Part shown: in pieces, positions 1 through 13,341 of the stretch
How the letters are laid out: the number at the start of each line of letters is the position of its first letter
Position numbering within the stretch: the stretch's first letter is position 1
Source of the DNA: Owenia fusiformis
Taxonomy: Eukaryota; Annelida; Polychaeta; Sabellida; Oweniidae
Length of the DNA: 64,000 nucleotides
Assembly: GCA_903813345.2 (NCBI GenBank)
Contig: CAIIXF020000007.1
Coordinates: 9,183,730-9,247,729, forward strand
Direction of reading: 5' to 3'
Position numbers and translations under genes: made by a program
Notes under the pieces: generated by a model
Database searches by the model: none
Told to the model about the DNA's origin: nothing
The model's input: the letters and a program-made list of their open reading frames with translations, nothing else

Positions 1-80
1 CCTAGCCAACTGATCTTGAAACTTTAATATGAGCATATTTTACAAGCAGGAGTGTTTAGGTAAGAGTTCTGCAGAGTCTC

Positions 81-3000
81 ATGATATATATTTTGAATAT
101 TTTGACAATGGATGATGAATATTTGCTTAATCAGCTGCCATTTTTTACAGTTAACCCTGTGTTATTCTATGATACAGTTCCTGGTGATGTGACAACTTAT
201 GACTTTGAAAATAAGCTTTTTGATCCCCAAGAAGAAGACAAGTTCAATAATATTCCTACCAATGATAACGTGTCATCATTAGTTGAGCACTGTAATTATA
301 AGACACTGGAAAATATTAATTCCGACACGCCAAATGATCCCAATCTCTCTTGTATCCATCTTAACATGAGAAGTATGAAAAAAAATAACTGGAAGTTAGA
401 TAATTTATTAGCCCTCATGTCACATAAATTCAAAATTATTGCATTAAGTGAAACTTGGCTCTCTAAGCAAGATGAAACTTTCTATCCAATTAATGGATAT
501 ACTGGCCTTTTTAAATCAAGAGAAGTTCGAGGAGGGGGCGTGGCTTTATATGTTTCTGCTTCTTCTATGTATATTGAGAGACCTGATTTATCATTTATTA
601 TGCCAAACTGTGATATTTTGTCAGTTGAATTACCACAGGATAATGCTAGAAATATCATCGTCTCAGTATGCTATAAACCTCCAAATATTAACATGATTGA
701 TTTTAATAACTCTCTTGAAGTTTTTATGACCAACTTAACCAGTGAGAACAAAGATGTTTATTTAATGGGAGACTTTAACATTGATCTTTTAAAATTGCAA
801 AATCATACTCAATCTGAACGTTTTCTAAACATAATAACAACACATGGTCTTAATCCACTTATTTTTAAACCAACTAGAGTCACATCTACATCAGCGACTT
901 TAATTGACAATATATTTACCAACAAAATTGACAACATTAAACAATCTGGAATCATTATTTCTGACATCTCTGACCATTTTCCAATCTTTTTTACTACAAA
1001 TAAGCAATTGCACACACTTGTTCAAAAAACCAATACTTATAGAGTCATAAATTCTGATAATTTGAACATTTTTAAAAATAAGATGGCTTTAATTGATTGG
1101 TCAAACACTTGTTCAATTGAGGATACTAATTCTGCTTTTGAGCATTTCTTTGGAATTTTCAAAGGAATATATAATGACACTTTTCCACTTAAAACACTTA
1201 AAACAAAATGTATAATTAATACTGATAAACCATGGTTAACCCCAGCTATCCTTACTTCTGTTAAGCATAAAGGTACATTATACAAGGCCTTCTTAAAAAA
1301 TCCTTCAGAAGAAAATAAAACAAGGTATAAAACTTTTAAAAACACACTTACTACAGTGATACGCAATTCGGAAAAGACCCATTTTAATCAACAAATTGAT
1401 AATGCCAGGGGTAATTTAAAGCATACATGGAAGGTCATTGATTCAATATTAAAAAGAAAAAATACCAAAGCTTCTTCAACTGATTTCTTTGAAAATGATG
1501 GCGTTTTTTATAGAGACAATCAATCAATTGCTGAAAATTTTAATAAATATTTTACAAATATCGGTCCTAGACTTGCAAGTAAAATCTCCTGTAGTACTTC
1601 ACATAATGAGTTCCTTAAGAAAAATAATCGCATTCTTACCTCAATGTTTTTAAACCCTATAACTCCAGATGAAATGTCCTTGATAATTTCTAACCTTAAG
1701 GATGGGGCTCCGGGAATAGATGGGTTTAAGGCCTGTGCTTTGAAATATTGTAAACATATATTAGCTCCACTTCTTAGTCACCTGTGTAACTTATCTTTTG
1801 TAAATGGCATTTTCCCAGATATTCTTAAAACAGCTAAAATTACACCAATTTTCAAAAAAGGAAAACCTAGTTTATTCTCTAACTACAGGCCTATTTCTCT
1901 TCTTAGCATCTTTTCAAAAGTGCTAGAGAAACTCATGCATAAAAGACTTATAGATTTCATTATAAAACAGAAAATACTTAGCTCAAGTCAGTTTGGTTTT
2001 TTACCAAACAAATCAACTTATATGGCAATTTTAACTTTTCTTGAAAACCTCAGAACATCTCTTGATGATAATAACTTTAACATAGGACTGTTTCTTGACT
2101 TATCTAAGGCGTTTGACACTGTTGATCACAAAATTCTACTTGAAAAAATTGATTTTTATGGGTTAAGGGGAAATGTAAAAAATTGGTTCACTTCCTACTT
2201 AGAAAACAGAAAACAGATCACTTGCTACAATAACACTTATTCAAATCAAGATATTATCAAATGTGGTGTACCTCAAGGATCTATACTTGGACCGACTTTG
2301 TTTTTAATGTATATTAATGATATTACTTCAACCTCAAATCTTATCAAATTTGTATTATATGCAGATGATACTAATTTACTTATATCTAATCGTAATATGG
2401 ATGAACTAGTTAGACTATTAAACAAAGAACTGCAAACAATTAATCAATGGTTTAAAGCTAACAAACTATCTCTTAAATTAGATAAAACTAATTTCATAAT
2501 TTTTACTCCTGGTAGAAATTTAATCCATGACATAAATATACATATTGACAATGTGCCAATAAAAAGAGAAAGTAGTGTTAATTTTCTTGGAGTATTTATT
2601 GACGAAAAGTTAAATTGGAAAAAGCATATTCAGCATATTACTAATAAGATATCAAGAATAACAGGCATTCTCTATAAAGTAAGAGACATCCTTGATCATG
2701 ACTCTAAGCTTAAAGTATATCATTCATTAATCCTTTCTCAAATTAACTATTGCAATATTATTTGGGGTCATGTAAAAAAGAACATACTTACACCAATACA
2801 TCTTATTCAAAAGAAATGTATTAGATTAATTACAAATTCACATTTTAGAGAGCACACTGCCCCTTTATTCAAAAGAGAAAACATTTTGACAATTTTTGAT
2901 ATTTATCATTTAAATGTTGCTACATTTGTATATAGATGCTTAAACATACCATCTGGCTTTCCTGTATACATTTTTAAAGACTATTTTAAAATTTCCCAAC

Positions 3001-3185
3001 ATGGCCATGACACAAGATCTAAACACCTTTTAGTCCAACCTAAATACCGCATTAAGTTTGGGTGGGACTCACTTAAATATATTGGACCATCATATTATAA
3101 TAAACTACCTAATGAAATTAAGCACAGTGTCAGTACAGTTAAATTCAAGGCAGCACTTAAACATTATATTATATCAACTTATTAA
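81..3185 (+). CDS. LINE ORF2-like protein: endonuclease + reverse transcriptase
   Basis: This 1034-residue protein would nick target DNA and reverse-transcribe the element's RNA at the nick (target-primed reverse transcription). The endonuclease spans about residues 90-310: an HLNMRSM start, SETWL at about 123-127 (catalytic Glu), GDFNIDLL near 230 and SDHFPIF near 297 (catalytic Asp/His). The reverse transcriptase spans about 540-830: APGIDGF, SNYRPISLLSIFSKVLEK, LDLSKAFDTVDHKILL, GVPQGSILGP, and the catalytic YADDTNLL with Asp at about 762-763. A thumb/C-terminal region follows (WKKHI, INYCNIIWG). The start is the first ATG of the open frame; a second in-frame ATG lies 27 bases on, at 108. 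No frameshift or stop is seen. The neighbouring genes are unrelated, so this is an inserted element. Confidence 0.93.
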   Translation: MIYILNILTMDDEYLLNQLPFFTVNPVLFYDTVPGDVTTYDFENKLFDPQEEDKFNNIPTNDNVSSLVEHCNYKTLENINSDTPNDPNLSCIHLNMRSMKKNNWKLDNLLALMSHKFKIIALSETWLSKQDETFYPINGYTGLFKSREVRGGGVALYVSASSMYIERPDLSFIMPNCDILSVELPQDNARNIIVSVCYKPPNINMIDFNNSLEVFMTNLTSENKDVYLMGDFNIDLLKLQNHTQSERFLNIITTHGLNPLIFKPTRVTSTSATLIDNIFTNKIDNIKQSGIIISDISDHFPIFFTTNKQLHTLVQKTNTYRVINSDNLNIFKNKMALIDWSNTCSIEDTNSAFEHFFGIFKGIYNDTFPLKTLKTKCIINTDKPWLTPAILTSVKHKGTLYKAFLKNPSEENKTRYKTFKNTLTTVIRNSEKTHFNQQIDNARGNLKHTWKVIDSILKRKNTKASSTDFFENDGVFYRDNQSIAENFNKYFTNIGPRLASKISCSTSHNEFLKKNNRILTSMFLNPITPDEMSLIISNLKDGAPGIDGFKACALKYCKHILAPLLSHLCNLSFVNGIFPDILKTAKITPIFKKGKPSLFSNYRPISLLSIFSKVLEKLMHKRLIDFIIKQKILSSSQFGFLPNKSTYMAILTFLENLRTSLDDNNFNIGLFLDLSKAFDTVDHKILLEKIDFYGLRGNVKNWFTSYLENRKQITCYNNTYSNQDIIKCGVPQGSILGPTLFLMYINDITSTSNLIKFVLYADDTNLLISNRNMDELVRLLNKELQTINQWFKANKLSLKLDKTNFIIFTPGRNLIHDINIHIDNVPIKRESSVNFLGVFIDEKLNWKKHIQHITNKISRITGILYKVRDILDHDSKLKVYHSLILSQINYCNIIWGHVKKNILTPIHLIQKKCIRLITNSHFREHTAPLFKRENILTIFDIYHLNVATFVYRCLNIPSGFPVYIFKDYFKISQHGHDTRSKHLLVQPKYRIKFGWDSLKYIGPSYYNKLPNEIKHSVSTVKFKAALKHYIISTY

Positions 3186-3354
3186 TTTATATGTAACTCT
3201 AGCAGACTCTACCATCTCACTTTTCCTGCATTCCTGCACTTCATTAAAATAATTGTATTTACAAATATTGACTTTTGATCCTTGAACTACAATATACGCT
3301 TTGCGTCAGATTGTATATGAATACTATATGTAACATGTTAAAAAATTGGAATAA

Positions 3355-3378
3355 ACTTAAACTTAAACTTAAACTTAA
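3355..3378 (+). repeat. Tandem AAACTT tail of the LINE
   Basis: About four copies of a 6-base AAACTT unit end the retrotransposon. Such tails are thought to arise by template slippage during target-primed reverse transcription, so this fixes the 3' boundary of the insertion. Confidence 0.8.
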
Positions 3379-6300
3379 ATGTTCATTATTAAAATCTTGC
3401 CTTCCTTTGCAGTTGGAAAAGATTCGGCATTAGGTGTTATAAGTCCCAGAGCACGATAAATAAATAAAAATAACAACAAAATGACATAGAACTGATAGGC
3501 GTTTTCTCTTGTGCGTGTCAGCCATGGTCTACCAAATTGCTATTCAGTAGGAAGAAACTCATTTTTCAGTTTCCATTTTAATTTCCTGACAAATAGAGCG
3601 ATCATCTCAGGATTTTTTCTATGATCTATGTGTCGCCCTAGCAACTTCTGTTTTAGAGAACAATAGAAAAGATTACTTTACCATAATTTTAATCATCCCA
3701 CATTGTAGACATATTTAGAATTAAAAATATGAAGAGAATGACAAAACCTCTTAAAACACATTTCTTAGGAAACAAATAGTGTCGTATTCTTGTTACTATG
3801 GCAACAGAGTTTTTTCTTTTTGTCATTTTTGTCATACAGATTACCTATCATACCAGGACCAAATCCTGAAAATTTGAATTCAGTATCTTCATTAGTATCT
3901 TAGATATACAGGTTTCTTATAGTATCCCCTGCAGATTTTATCGGAGTATAAGGAAAATGCTCTGAAGAGGGTTGCCCAAGGATGCCACTTAACAGTATTT
4001 TTGAGGTCCCAACCCTCTATTCATGGGAATAGTTAACCATTGTAAAGCTTCTCATGGTTAACTGACAGAATTGATTGTATCTTCAACTAAGAAGACAATA
4101 AAATGTTATAAAACCAGAAGAAAACCACACCAACTTTCTTCTATTTACCAGGGGTAGGGCACTATAAAGTCATATTAAAATTACAAAATAGTACTTCATC
4201 ACTATAATAGATGTATTACAATATCACACATAGCTTGGGAATGTTGTTAGAATACTACTTTGAGCTGTTTAAGTTATCATATTTTGCTTGAAGCTACAAA
4301 TATAAAATAAGCAAGAAAAAATGACAAAAATTGCATATTTTTTTCTAATTAATTGTATTTTTCCGAAACCAACAAAGATATCAACCTATAACTTTAGGGT
4401 AGTATTCATCTCTGTACTAAGAATGTATGCTGTAGAACTCAGAACAACAGTTTATATATCCTTTGAGTTATGAAGTAGTTTCATAGTACCCCCTAGAATA
4501 TTTTCCTAGGGGGGTAAAAACGCTAAAATTCATTGTCGTGACCACCCCGTTGAGCTGTCATCTTTTAATATCTTTATCAGCATGAAAAACTGATCCAGAA
4601 GAAATAGGTCTGTTGCTTTTTCTAAAAAATGCCTCAAAAACCCTTTCCCTTGAGATATTCTGAAATTGGAACCTGTCTATTATACAAAACGGATCACAAT
4701 CTTGGCTCTTGGAGCACCCATTTTTTCTAATGGTCTAATTTCATTAGAGATATTTGCAAAAATTGAAAAATTTCAATGATATCGAGGAAATAAAAAGGGC
4801 ATCCTATAGGGATGTGTCATGTAGGGGGGGGGGGTATTAACCACAGGATCATGGGGCATGAGACGCCAGTGTGAACATCACTATTCTTAAAGTAGACATC
4901 CTGTTTGGTAGAAAAAATTGTTTAGCTAGGTTTCATCGGAACCCTAACTTCCTACTAAACTATATTGCGTTCTGGAATGTGGCAATGACTGGTTAACCTA
5001 AATGAATGCTGGTACAAAGCATTTACGTAATATTGCGCAATCATAATCATAAGTTTACTCTAGTTAAGGTCGATAACCTTCACTTGTTATTTGAACAATA
5101 TTGTTTTAGACCTTCCATACACATCTAGTTAAATTAGATGACACTAATCATTTCTAATAATGTATCTTCTCTGAAAAAAGGATTAATTAGGATCTAAACG
5201 TTGAAAGAACTCGATGCTTATGTCTGATTCTCGAATGCAAAAATGAACATAAAAATTAACCCTAACTTTGACTAAAGTATACTTTGGATCGTGGAAATTG
5301 CAGATTGTTACCATTTTTTAAATGGTATATTTAAGAACCGCGGGTCCTTTGAGTTCAAACAACAAGGGCGAAATCATGAAAATGTTATGAGTCCAATGTC
5401 CTTTATTAATCAACTTTGCTTCTTCAATGGTATAACTGAACTATAAATAGGAAATGTCGCGATAGAAGTTTATATTGGCAAAGCGAATGAATGTTGCATG
5501 AACCAGATAGCGAATGGATAATTCCTAGAATTGTAGCATATTTTACACCGGGAGATAAAGTTACATCGGGAGATAAAGTTGTTCAAGTAGCGTTATCAAT
5601 AACGATAATGTGTCACCTTTTAGTACTGGCAAATATTGGATAAGTGAAATATTGCACATCTCGGAATTCAACGTCTTTTAACAGTCTTAACATTGATCCC
5701 TCTTTTGGTATATTTTTCACTTATTTTGAAATAACTGACTGTGGATAACTACGATGTGCACACAACGCCGATGAGATTTTCATGTAAAGTTTGCATCGCA
5801 ATTTTTGATAGCTTTAGACTCTCATTCCTTGACCGAAAAACTCCAATATCCAGATTATCACCTTTAGAAAGATGGATGACATTTGTAGTCCTCTGTTCGG
5901 AGGATGTAGACAAAAGCTTTGTCATTTTATGCCGATCCTTTCATCACAATGGTAATACGGATGAATCCACAAGTTATCTTTCATGTATTTTAAGAGGAAT
6001 CTGTCGGTCACAAGATACCATATGGGATCTATTTCACATTATTCAATTTAGACCAAAACATCGATCTCCTTAAATTAGCAGTTTATCATTTATGTTGCCT
6101 TGCAACTTGAGATTTATGTAATTTGAAAAATAATTATTTCATATTAAGTCATAATGTACATGTATAGCTTCCTGGTACTCTGTCAGGCTCATGACTATAC
6201 GCTTAATTGTGTTATGGGAAAGAGAATTTCTAGATCGCAGTTAATTATCTCAAACTCAAACGATTATAGAATAAAACTGAAGATAGTATTTCCAGAATGA

Positions 6301-9300
6301 TATTTGTAGGCAGCAACTTCACATTCTATCATCTCCACTCAGAATGACTAGATATCTCATGTCATGGTGTGCTTTAGTGTGTAGTGGTGCAGAATGAAAC
6401 TACGAGAGCAACGGCATCGTTGAGGATACATTCTACAAACAGTTTCAAAATCTAGCCTTTCATTCACACATCGAGTCATCAAAGCCAAGGCGTATGAAAA
6501 TACATTTACATGTATTGAATTTTCATTTATGTTTTAATTATATGAAATATTAATGTTACCAAGCATGTATGAATACCTAGAACGTGAAGATGGTATTCGT
6601 GTTAACATACATTCTCTTGCAGTAATTGCAGTAATCAAGGGTGCTAAAATGGTCCAATCATTGTCCATAGAACTTTGTTACCACTCCATGCTTATTAAAC
6701 AATCAATAACCATTAACTCTTAACAAATAAAAAGACTTGAAGTCGAATGCTTCAGTAAGGTCAAGAAACATGACTGTGACAACCAAAGATTCCAAAGTTT
6801 GTCGCTGCCAACATCCTCTGACTCTGCAAGCCTCACCAATTGATTGATTGACTGACACATTTAAGGATTTAAGCACAAAACTCAATGCTTTGTTTGCAAA
6901 ATATATCACTAGTGGAGTGGTCCCTCCGTTAACCAAGAGAGAAAGTCTCACTTGCTTTGGACGTTGGACATTGAATAAATATCAGTAGTAGAGCTTATAT
7001 CCTGCTAGTTTCCTAAAAAATGGAATGGTAAGTCTATCAACATGCTTGTTTCTAAATTGGAGTAGTTCTTTACAAGATTAGTATTAGCACAGTAAACTAG
7101 GGAAAATTTCATTATGTCCACTTCATTACCACGTGAGTTGTCATGAAGAACTCGAATCCCATGTTTAGTCAATTTAGTTCATCAGTGAACGTCGTAATAT
7201 AATTCAAGATAGATACATCATGAATTTCCCCATGATCAAATCTACATCCGAGATTGGTGTCTGTTGTAAGTATGCACAAGTATCAAAGGGAAATGACCAA
7301 ACACATTAAAGAACACAGCAAGAGAAAGAGCACTCTAGTAATAATTTAAAGAAAACAAGAACAAAAGCATGATCTTAGTACTTAAATAAAAATAAACAAT
7401 GTCTAGTACCCCATCGTCCACCATCCAAGTACCATAATCCAATTATGAGACCACAATACCATGGGACATTTCATTCATAAGTCATTGAAATAAATGTTGA
7501 AGAATAAAAATTTCATAACCTGAATACTCATGACATCAAAAATAGTTGTAAATGCTGGTATTCATACGGAAAATGGCATTCAGTCTCAAATGATGTGGGA
7601 TAGACACAATCCAACCTCGAATGATGTAGGACAGATAATTATACAATCCAATCTCAAAGAATTTTATTACTTAAGCGTTTTGTTTTGGTTTAAAATTTAG
7701 ATAGTTTTAGCATGTCCTGCTATATCTAATAAGCTGGAATATATTGACTCCATATGCTTGGTTAAATGGAATATTGCTATCACAATATGACAATTGAATC
7801 TCTTTTATCATATAACGTGTTCAATGTTAATAAGGAGCAGTCGTACTGAATTCACCTGACTTTTCAGCTCCATCTAGACAACTCGCCTTTAAATTTTCTA
7901 AACTTAACATTTTAACTCATCTATAAAATTATCTGTCCTTATGCAATTGTAAAAGTTATGTTGGTAAGCTAACGGAAAAGAGTCTTCTACAAGAAACACA
8001 CAACTCGTCCCCATTAGTATTCTAACATTTGGACGTAAAGTTTCTAAACTTTAAATGTTATCAGTCAAAAAGCCTAAAACTTTATAAAGTTGTATTGCAG
8101 TGATAGGAATAAACTCATCGTGTTGATCACTAGAAAAGAAAATTTCCATGTGGAAATACATTTAACTTTAAAAAACTGGAATTTTATAAATACAGACCGT
8201 GTTGATATGTATCGATTCTCTGGATGCCGCTTTTGCAAACAGTAATTACTGCCATTATAGCATTTGGGTCAATATGGAAAACTTTTCCTTACATTAATAT
8301 TACATAATCATTCCAGAGAAAGTTCCAGTTAATCCACACTTTTAATTGTTTTATTCAGAATAGTAGTGATGCTATTTTAAAATATAAACATGGTACCCGT
8401 TTTGTCACGGACAGCATCGTAAGAATATTGATACAAGAATTACTTGGTTTGGGTTAAACACATATAGAGTAAAGTGCAGGTAATGGTGGTATTAATACAA
8501 GGTAAGGACTATCACGCTTTGAACCTTTATGACAGCAATTTACATCTGACAACGATGAGATCTTCCCACAATTAAATGCAAGCACATCTTCTTGAAGAGC
8601 AATTAATGTTGTTTTATTGTTATCCTTGTGGGATTATTGACTCTCACATATTCTCATATTTGTCAAGATGAATCTGGAGTTCATGTGATAAAGTACAGAA
8701 AAATTAAGCATACAACAAAGTATGGGTCCAGTTATCACCAAGAAAAGGACAAGTTTCAGGACAATTAGCGTAACATTATGGCGTCAAAATACTAAAACAA
8801 TGAGCAGTATAGGGCGCAAACAACCTTACGACGTCAAAAACGACGAGCGTCACATTTTTTCATCAGTTTAGTCAACCTAAAAATGAAATACTTTTCTCTT
8901 ATTTAATCATGATAAAATTCAAGACAAGATCTCGAGGACAGTATTTCTAAAATGTTTTTAAATTTTGAAAAAACGATCGGGAAATCCACCTGGGGTGTTA
9001 GTAAACATTGATATGTATGAAAGTAAAAATCGACAGCTTTTATTTTAATATTATTTGCAAAATAAACAAACAGGTTATTGTTTTGTAAATTTCACCGTCA
9101 CAACATTGTGCAGTTAATTTTTCATTCAAATCAAACCTAAATGAGAAGGTCAAATAAAGGTGAACTAACCGCTTGTCCCCTTCGGATGAAAAACCTCTCA
9201 TTTTGAAAATTCTAGCAAGCTTCCATATAAGACAATTCGAATTGTAGCCCTTACGCAATTATGACGACATGAATACATATGGTCAATTGAACAACATGTG

Positions 9301-12300
9301 AAAAATTCATGTGATCACAGTTCATTAATTCAAAAGTTATCCTAATAATTTCAACGAACCGGTCAAGGGTACGTCTTACAACGTATTTTACGATGTTGGG
9401 ATAGTTTTAACCTTAAAAATATGGTATCACGCCAAACTTTTCAAGGAAAAAGAGTATATCTGAAATGCGTGTTTGACGATTAAAGGTGATATTATCCCGT
9501 ATTTCTCGAATTGTCCCTAGGTCCGTGCACGTCAAACATGTCAAAAGGATGAAACTTATTTTGGGAAATATTTTTGATCATGTTTCAGTGCATTTTCACA
9601 CTTTGACAGTCTGATAAAAATTACCTTCCATGCCATTCATGATCATACGAGTGTAAGAAGCTGCCTAGTAGGGTTAGATCGTGTATAAGTATGAATCGGC
9701 ATAGACACCGTATGAGATCACAACCTTATATCAGTTCTTTACAAGGTGGTCTGAGTATCAGAATGCCTAATAGAGTTAATCCTAGATCATCAAATACATT
9801 CTTGTGCACGAAATGTAGCATGCATATACGCAAATTGTGGCAATTGCTGCGAGAATTATTACTTGAAAACAAGTACATGTAGGACCTCATCTAATATCTT
9901 CAAAGAGACACTATCAATGGAAAGAAAAACACCCCTCTCATCGGCTATTAGTTGACACGATGCTCACAGAGAAAAATATGATAAACAATATACATGTAAG
10001 TGTACCAATCCAAGTGCACTGACGTTCCATACTCACCGTGATACTTTGGCAGTTTCTGAAATTATAATGAAAGTTCACCTATTAAAAAAACTTAAAAAGC
10101 TTGTATTTATTTTTAATGTATTGCATTTAGTGTATCTATGAAATAGAATGTTTAAACTTCAGTTTAATAATAGCAATGGAACCTGCTCCGCAACTTGGTT
10201 GAATTGTTTCGTTTCGAAGTACTTGGACAAAAAGCTTCACAATTAAAGATTTTTATGGTGCTACTGTGACAGGTACGTAACGAAGCAATTTAACCATATC
10301 ATGTAACAACTACCGATGTCAAATATCCCAAGGACGTATCGTATTTAAAGTGTGTTGTTTCCTCCGATGGAATAAAACGAAGAAGACAAAATAGATTTAT
10401 TTTATTTCCCAATCAACTACTGTATTTTCTGATTCAATCTTTGCCGTATAGTCCACCTGACAAATTACTAGCAATTAGAAAGTAAAGAAGAATATGGAAA
10501 CAATGACATTGTGCACTTATTAAAACATATCTTAAGTCTTTTCGCTTGTTAAGTCGACTTGTTAATGGAAATAACGATTGACTTATTTCTCTACTCTTGA
10601 ATAGGATTAGAGTTAAGCGAGGGACTTATCCAGCTGTAATGCAATCCTGGAATTGCATATATCATTTGGAACTACGTGTACATGGACAATGATACCATAT
10701 ATCATTTTGGACAATAGGTTGTGTGTGCGTGTAAAAATGATATACGTCTCCCACTATCTCTTTAAGTGTGTTTTGATGGTTAACGTGTATATCATTGGGA
10801 TTACAGGCCGATTAAGTTAAGTAATGCCACGTGGTCTTGCATTGCCATTTATTATCTAATTCACATAATGACACTTGATCATGAGGAATTTTCTTGAGCT
10901 ATTGCCGACAAAATCAGCACTTTTATAATTTATAATACCCTTTTATCTCAAAGATTACACCAGGTTGTTCAATAAGTTAAAGGCCTCGGTTTTGGATCTT
11001 GTTCATAACACTTGTACATAACATCGAAATATATCTGGTTATCATTCCTAAAATATCAGCATCTCTTATCTCTTAAGAATAATGGCTAATATGGTAACTT
11101 CATTTTTAGGCGGTGCACCACACAATTTACCAATTACACTGAAATCTAACAATGCTTGCGAATGACGGTTTATTTTCCTACTATATATTATATCTGTTGT
11201 GGTTTAACTTACAAATGATTAATATAGTATTAATTATATCCATATCACAGTTCTTTATATCACACATGATTGCTCATGACATCATCAAACAAATGTCACG
11301 CTTGAGACACTTCAAAATGACTGAAATTCCAAAAGAGGAGAACAGATTAGATCTGCCACTAGATCCTGTGTCCTTGGAAGGACGGTTCACGAGATTCGGA
11401 AAGTGTAGGGTAAAGATTCTATGATGAGACAATCCTTTTTGAACAGCTGTTTTGAACAGGATGAAAATGAGTTGACATGTATGGCATGGAACAATACATG
11501 AACTTTCAACTGCAGTCCAGATCCAGATGGCCCTTCGAACAAGTTTCCCTAAAGGTACCAGAGCACAGTATCACCAATGGGGTTGGACACCAGCGACTGT
11601 GCATTTAACACAAGGGAGAGTACTTTGAAAACCTCGTAGGACAATACATGTAACTCTGAGAAGTAGCATGTATACATAGAAAGTAAATAAGAGGAAAAGC
11701 TGTTGATTCACTCGTAATTTTGCCTCATACTAAATGTTCCCCGCCTCCTCAAAAGTCAAGTTACCATAGAGACCATTATATATGACCAATTTGTTAAGGG
11801 GTGCGAACTTTTATGGGGGGGGGGGGACCCACAGATCCCCGATTTTCATGCTCGTTCACTGCGTGCACTCATGCAGTTCGCTTCTCTTACAGTTAGTAAC
11901 AGAAAATCCTGGATCCGCCCCTGCTAGGGGTCTAAAACTTCATCAGAAAGTACTCATAGTGAAAGATATGAGCGTTTTAAATCACCTGCCAAACCTCATA
12001 TGGATATTCCATGAAAAATATTAAAACCTTTGAATCGAAATGATAGCATTTTCCGAGAACGACCTGGTACACAAGAGAGGTTTAAAAATAATCTACAAAT
12101 TCCCAGAAGTTCAAATTTGACCTAATATTTTATACTACCTTTTATGAATTTCACAAATCTGACGTCTCCAATGCTTTAAGAGGGTTATACAATATTTCTC
12201 CGATATATACCTTTGCGTTTTCTCATCTTAAGGAGAAGGCGCATGATGCTAATAGATGAACACTTTATCAAATAGCTTTACCTTTTATCAAATTATTGCA

Positions 12301-13341
12301 TCAGTCCCATTCGGATTAGCAATGATTGCATGTACCATGTGTATGTCTTCTAAGAACAATTCAACAATTGTATAAATTAATCAAACGATTCCTAGTATTT
12401 GAAAGCTCCTATACGATTTGATTTTACTCAGCTTGGTATTGATCACGATACATTCACCTTTTAATTTAAGGAAATACAAAAATTACTTTTATTGAACTCA
12501 ATTCATAATTAATGAATAGCGTGTCGAATAATTATTATTGAAAATAATCGAATGTAGTAGACATAGTTTTATAATATGAACATATAATACGAGGAAATAA
12601 TATAAAATGGGAGATTAAGGAAATCAGATAAGTCTTGTGTAGATCTTTCACCACTTCTCACTACTTTTTACTGGTTCACCTCATTGATGGATACTGGGGG
12701 GGGGGGGTGGTCTTGAGGGCTCTACAAAGGAATTATTTCTCAGGAATATCTAAACTTCGTGGACGAAGTATAAGCCTCATTTGTTTGAATATATTGTAGG
12801 CCCAATTCCCAGAGATGTTCATATTTCTGATAACAATAACGCATGTCAAATGTGCTGATATTCTAATTGGTTTATATTCCCCAACTGTATCTCCTTTGGA
12901 GAGTCTCCGAAGGAATTGGATACCGGTAGCTTATACTGGACTAAATTCAGTATTCCTTTTTCATACTACAATAAACCATTACAATGCGTTATAATTGTTG
13001 GTTTAGTAGTTCGGATTTGCTTAATCGAGCACAATATTTTTAATGCTATTTCATATTATGTAACTAATATTTTATGTGATTTTTCATATTCACCAGCTCG
13101 TGTTTTTGTCAATTGTCTCTGAATATTCTAAAAGCTGGTTATGAATTGATTACAAATGATGGATGAACTTCATTTTGTTAGCTTGCTCATAGGATTTGTC
13201 TCCAGATTTCAAACGAAATGTTATCGCTCGCTTTCACATCGTCTTTAAATTTATATCAATTCCATTAAACTATATCTATAAAAACTGGACTTGTGTGCCT
13301 AAGAAATGCCCTAAGCCTATACGTACAAATTAAATGTCCAT
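3379..13341. other. Intergenic stretch, no supported gene
   Basis: About 10 kb of A+T-rich sequence. Open frames here are short and lack recognisable domains. Visible items are long G runs at 4824-4834, 11815-11826 and 12696-12707, a 17-base direct repeat near 5552-5580, and the speculative ORF at 11152-11424, listed separately. Upstream exons of the receptor at 15939 could lie here but I could not identify them. Confidence 0.5.
11152..11424 (+). CDS. Speculative small secreted peptide ORF
   Basis: A 90-residue ORF of no recognised family. An internal Met (about residue 22) begins MINIVLIISISQFF, which reads as a possible signal peptide. A polar tail follows and ends GRFTRFGKCR. RFG before a basic residue is the layout of an amidated RF-type peptide, but here the basic residue is single and followed by Cys, not a clean dibasic site. 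The tail is less A+T-rich than its flanks. A possible splice donor (AGG/GTAAAG) overlaps the last codons and a possible acceptor (TATCACAG) lies inside, so this could also be an exon, or chance. No homologue is recalled. Confidence 0.2.
   Translation: MLANDGLFSYYILYLLWFNLQMINIVLIISISQFFISHMIAHDIIKQMSRLRHFKMTEIPKEENRLDLPLDPVSLEGRFTRFGKCRVKIL

Larger units (their letters stand above)
1..3378 (+). mobile_element. Non-LTR (LINE) retrotransposon, CR1/L2/Jockey-like
   Basis: A single long ORF (81-3185) carries an APE-type endonuclease followed by a reverse transcriptase, with no flanking long terminal repeats. A short 3' UTR (3186-3354) ends in a tandem AAACTT repeat (about 3355-3378) rather than a plain poly(A). 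Simple-repeat tails are known from CR1/L2-type LINEs. About 80 bases precede the first methionine, and the true 5' end may lie outside the window. The uninterrupted ORF suggests a recent insertion. The exact clade needs an RT phylogeny. Confidence 0.9.

Noticed and set aside
448-1366. Secondary ORFs (448-696 plus; 809-1015 and 1037-1366 minus)
   Set aside because: Alternative-frame readings of the LINE ORF with no domain of their own.
5741-6073. 110-codon open frame
   Set aside because: No recognisable domain, starts at a GTG, no splice or expression evidence, and lies in repeat-rich intergenic DNA.
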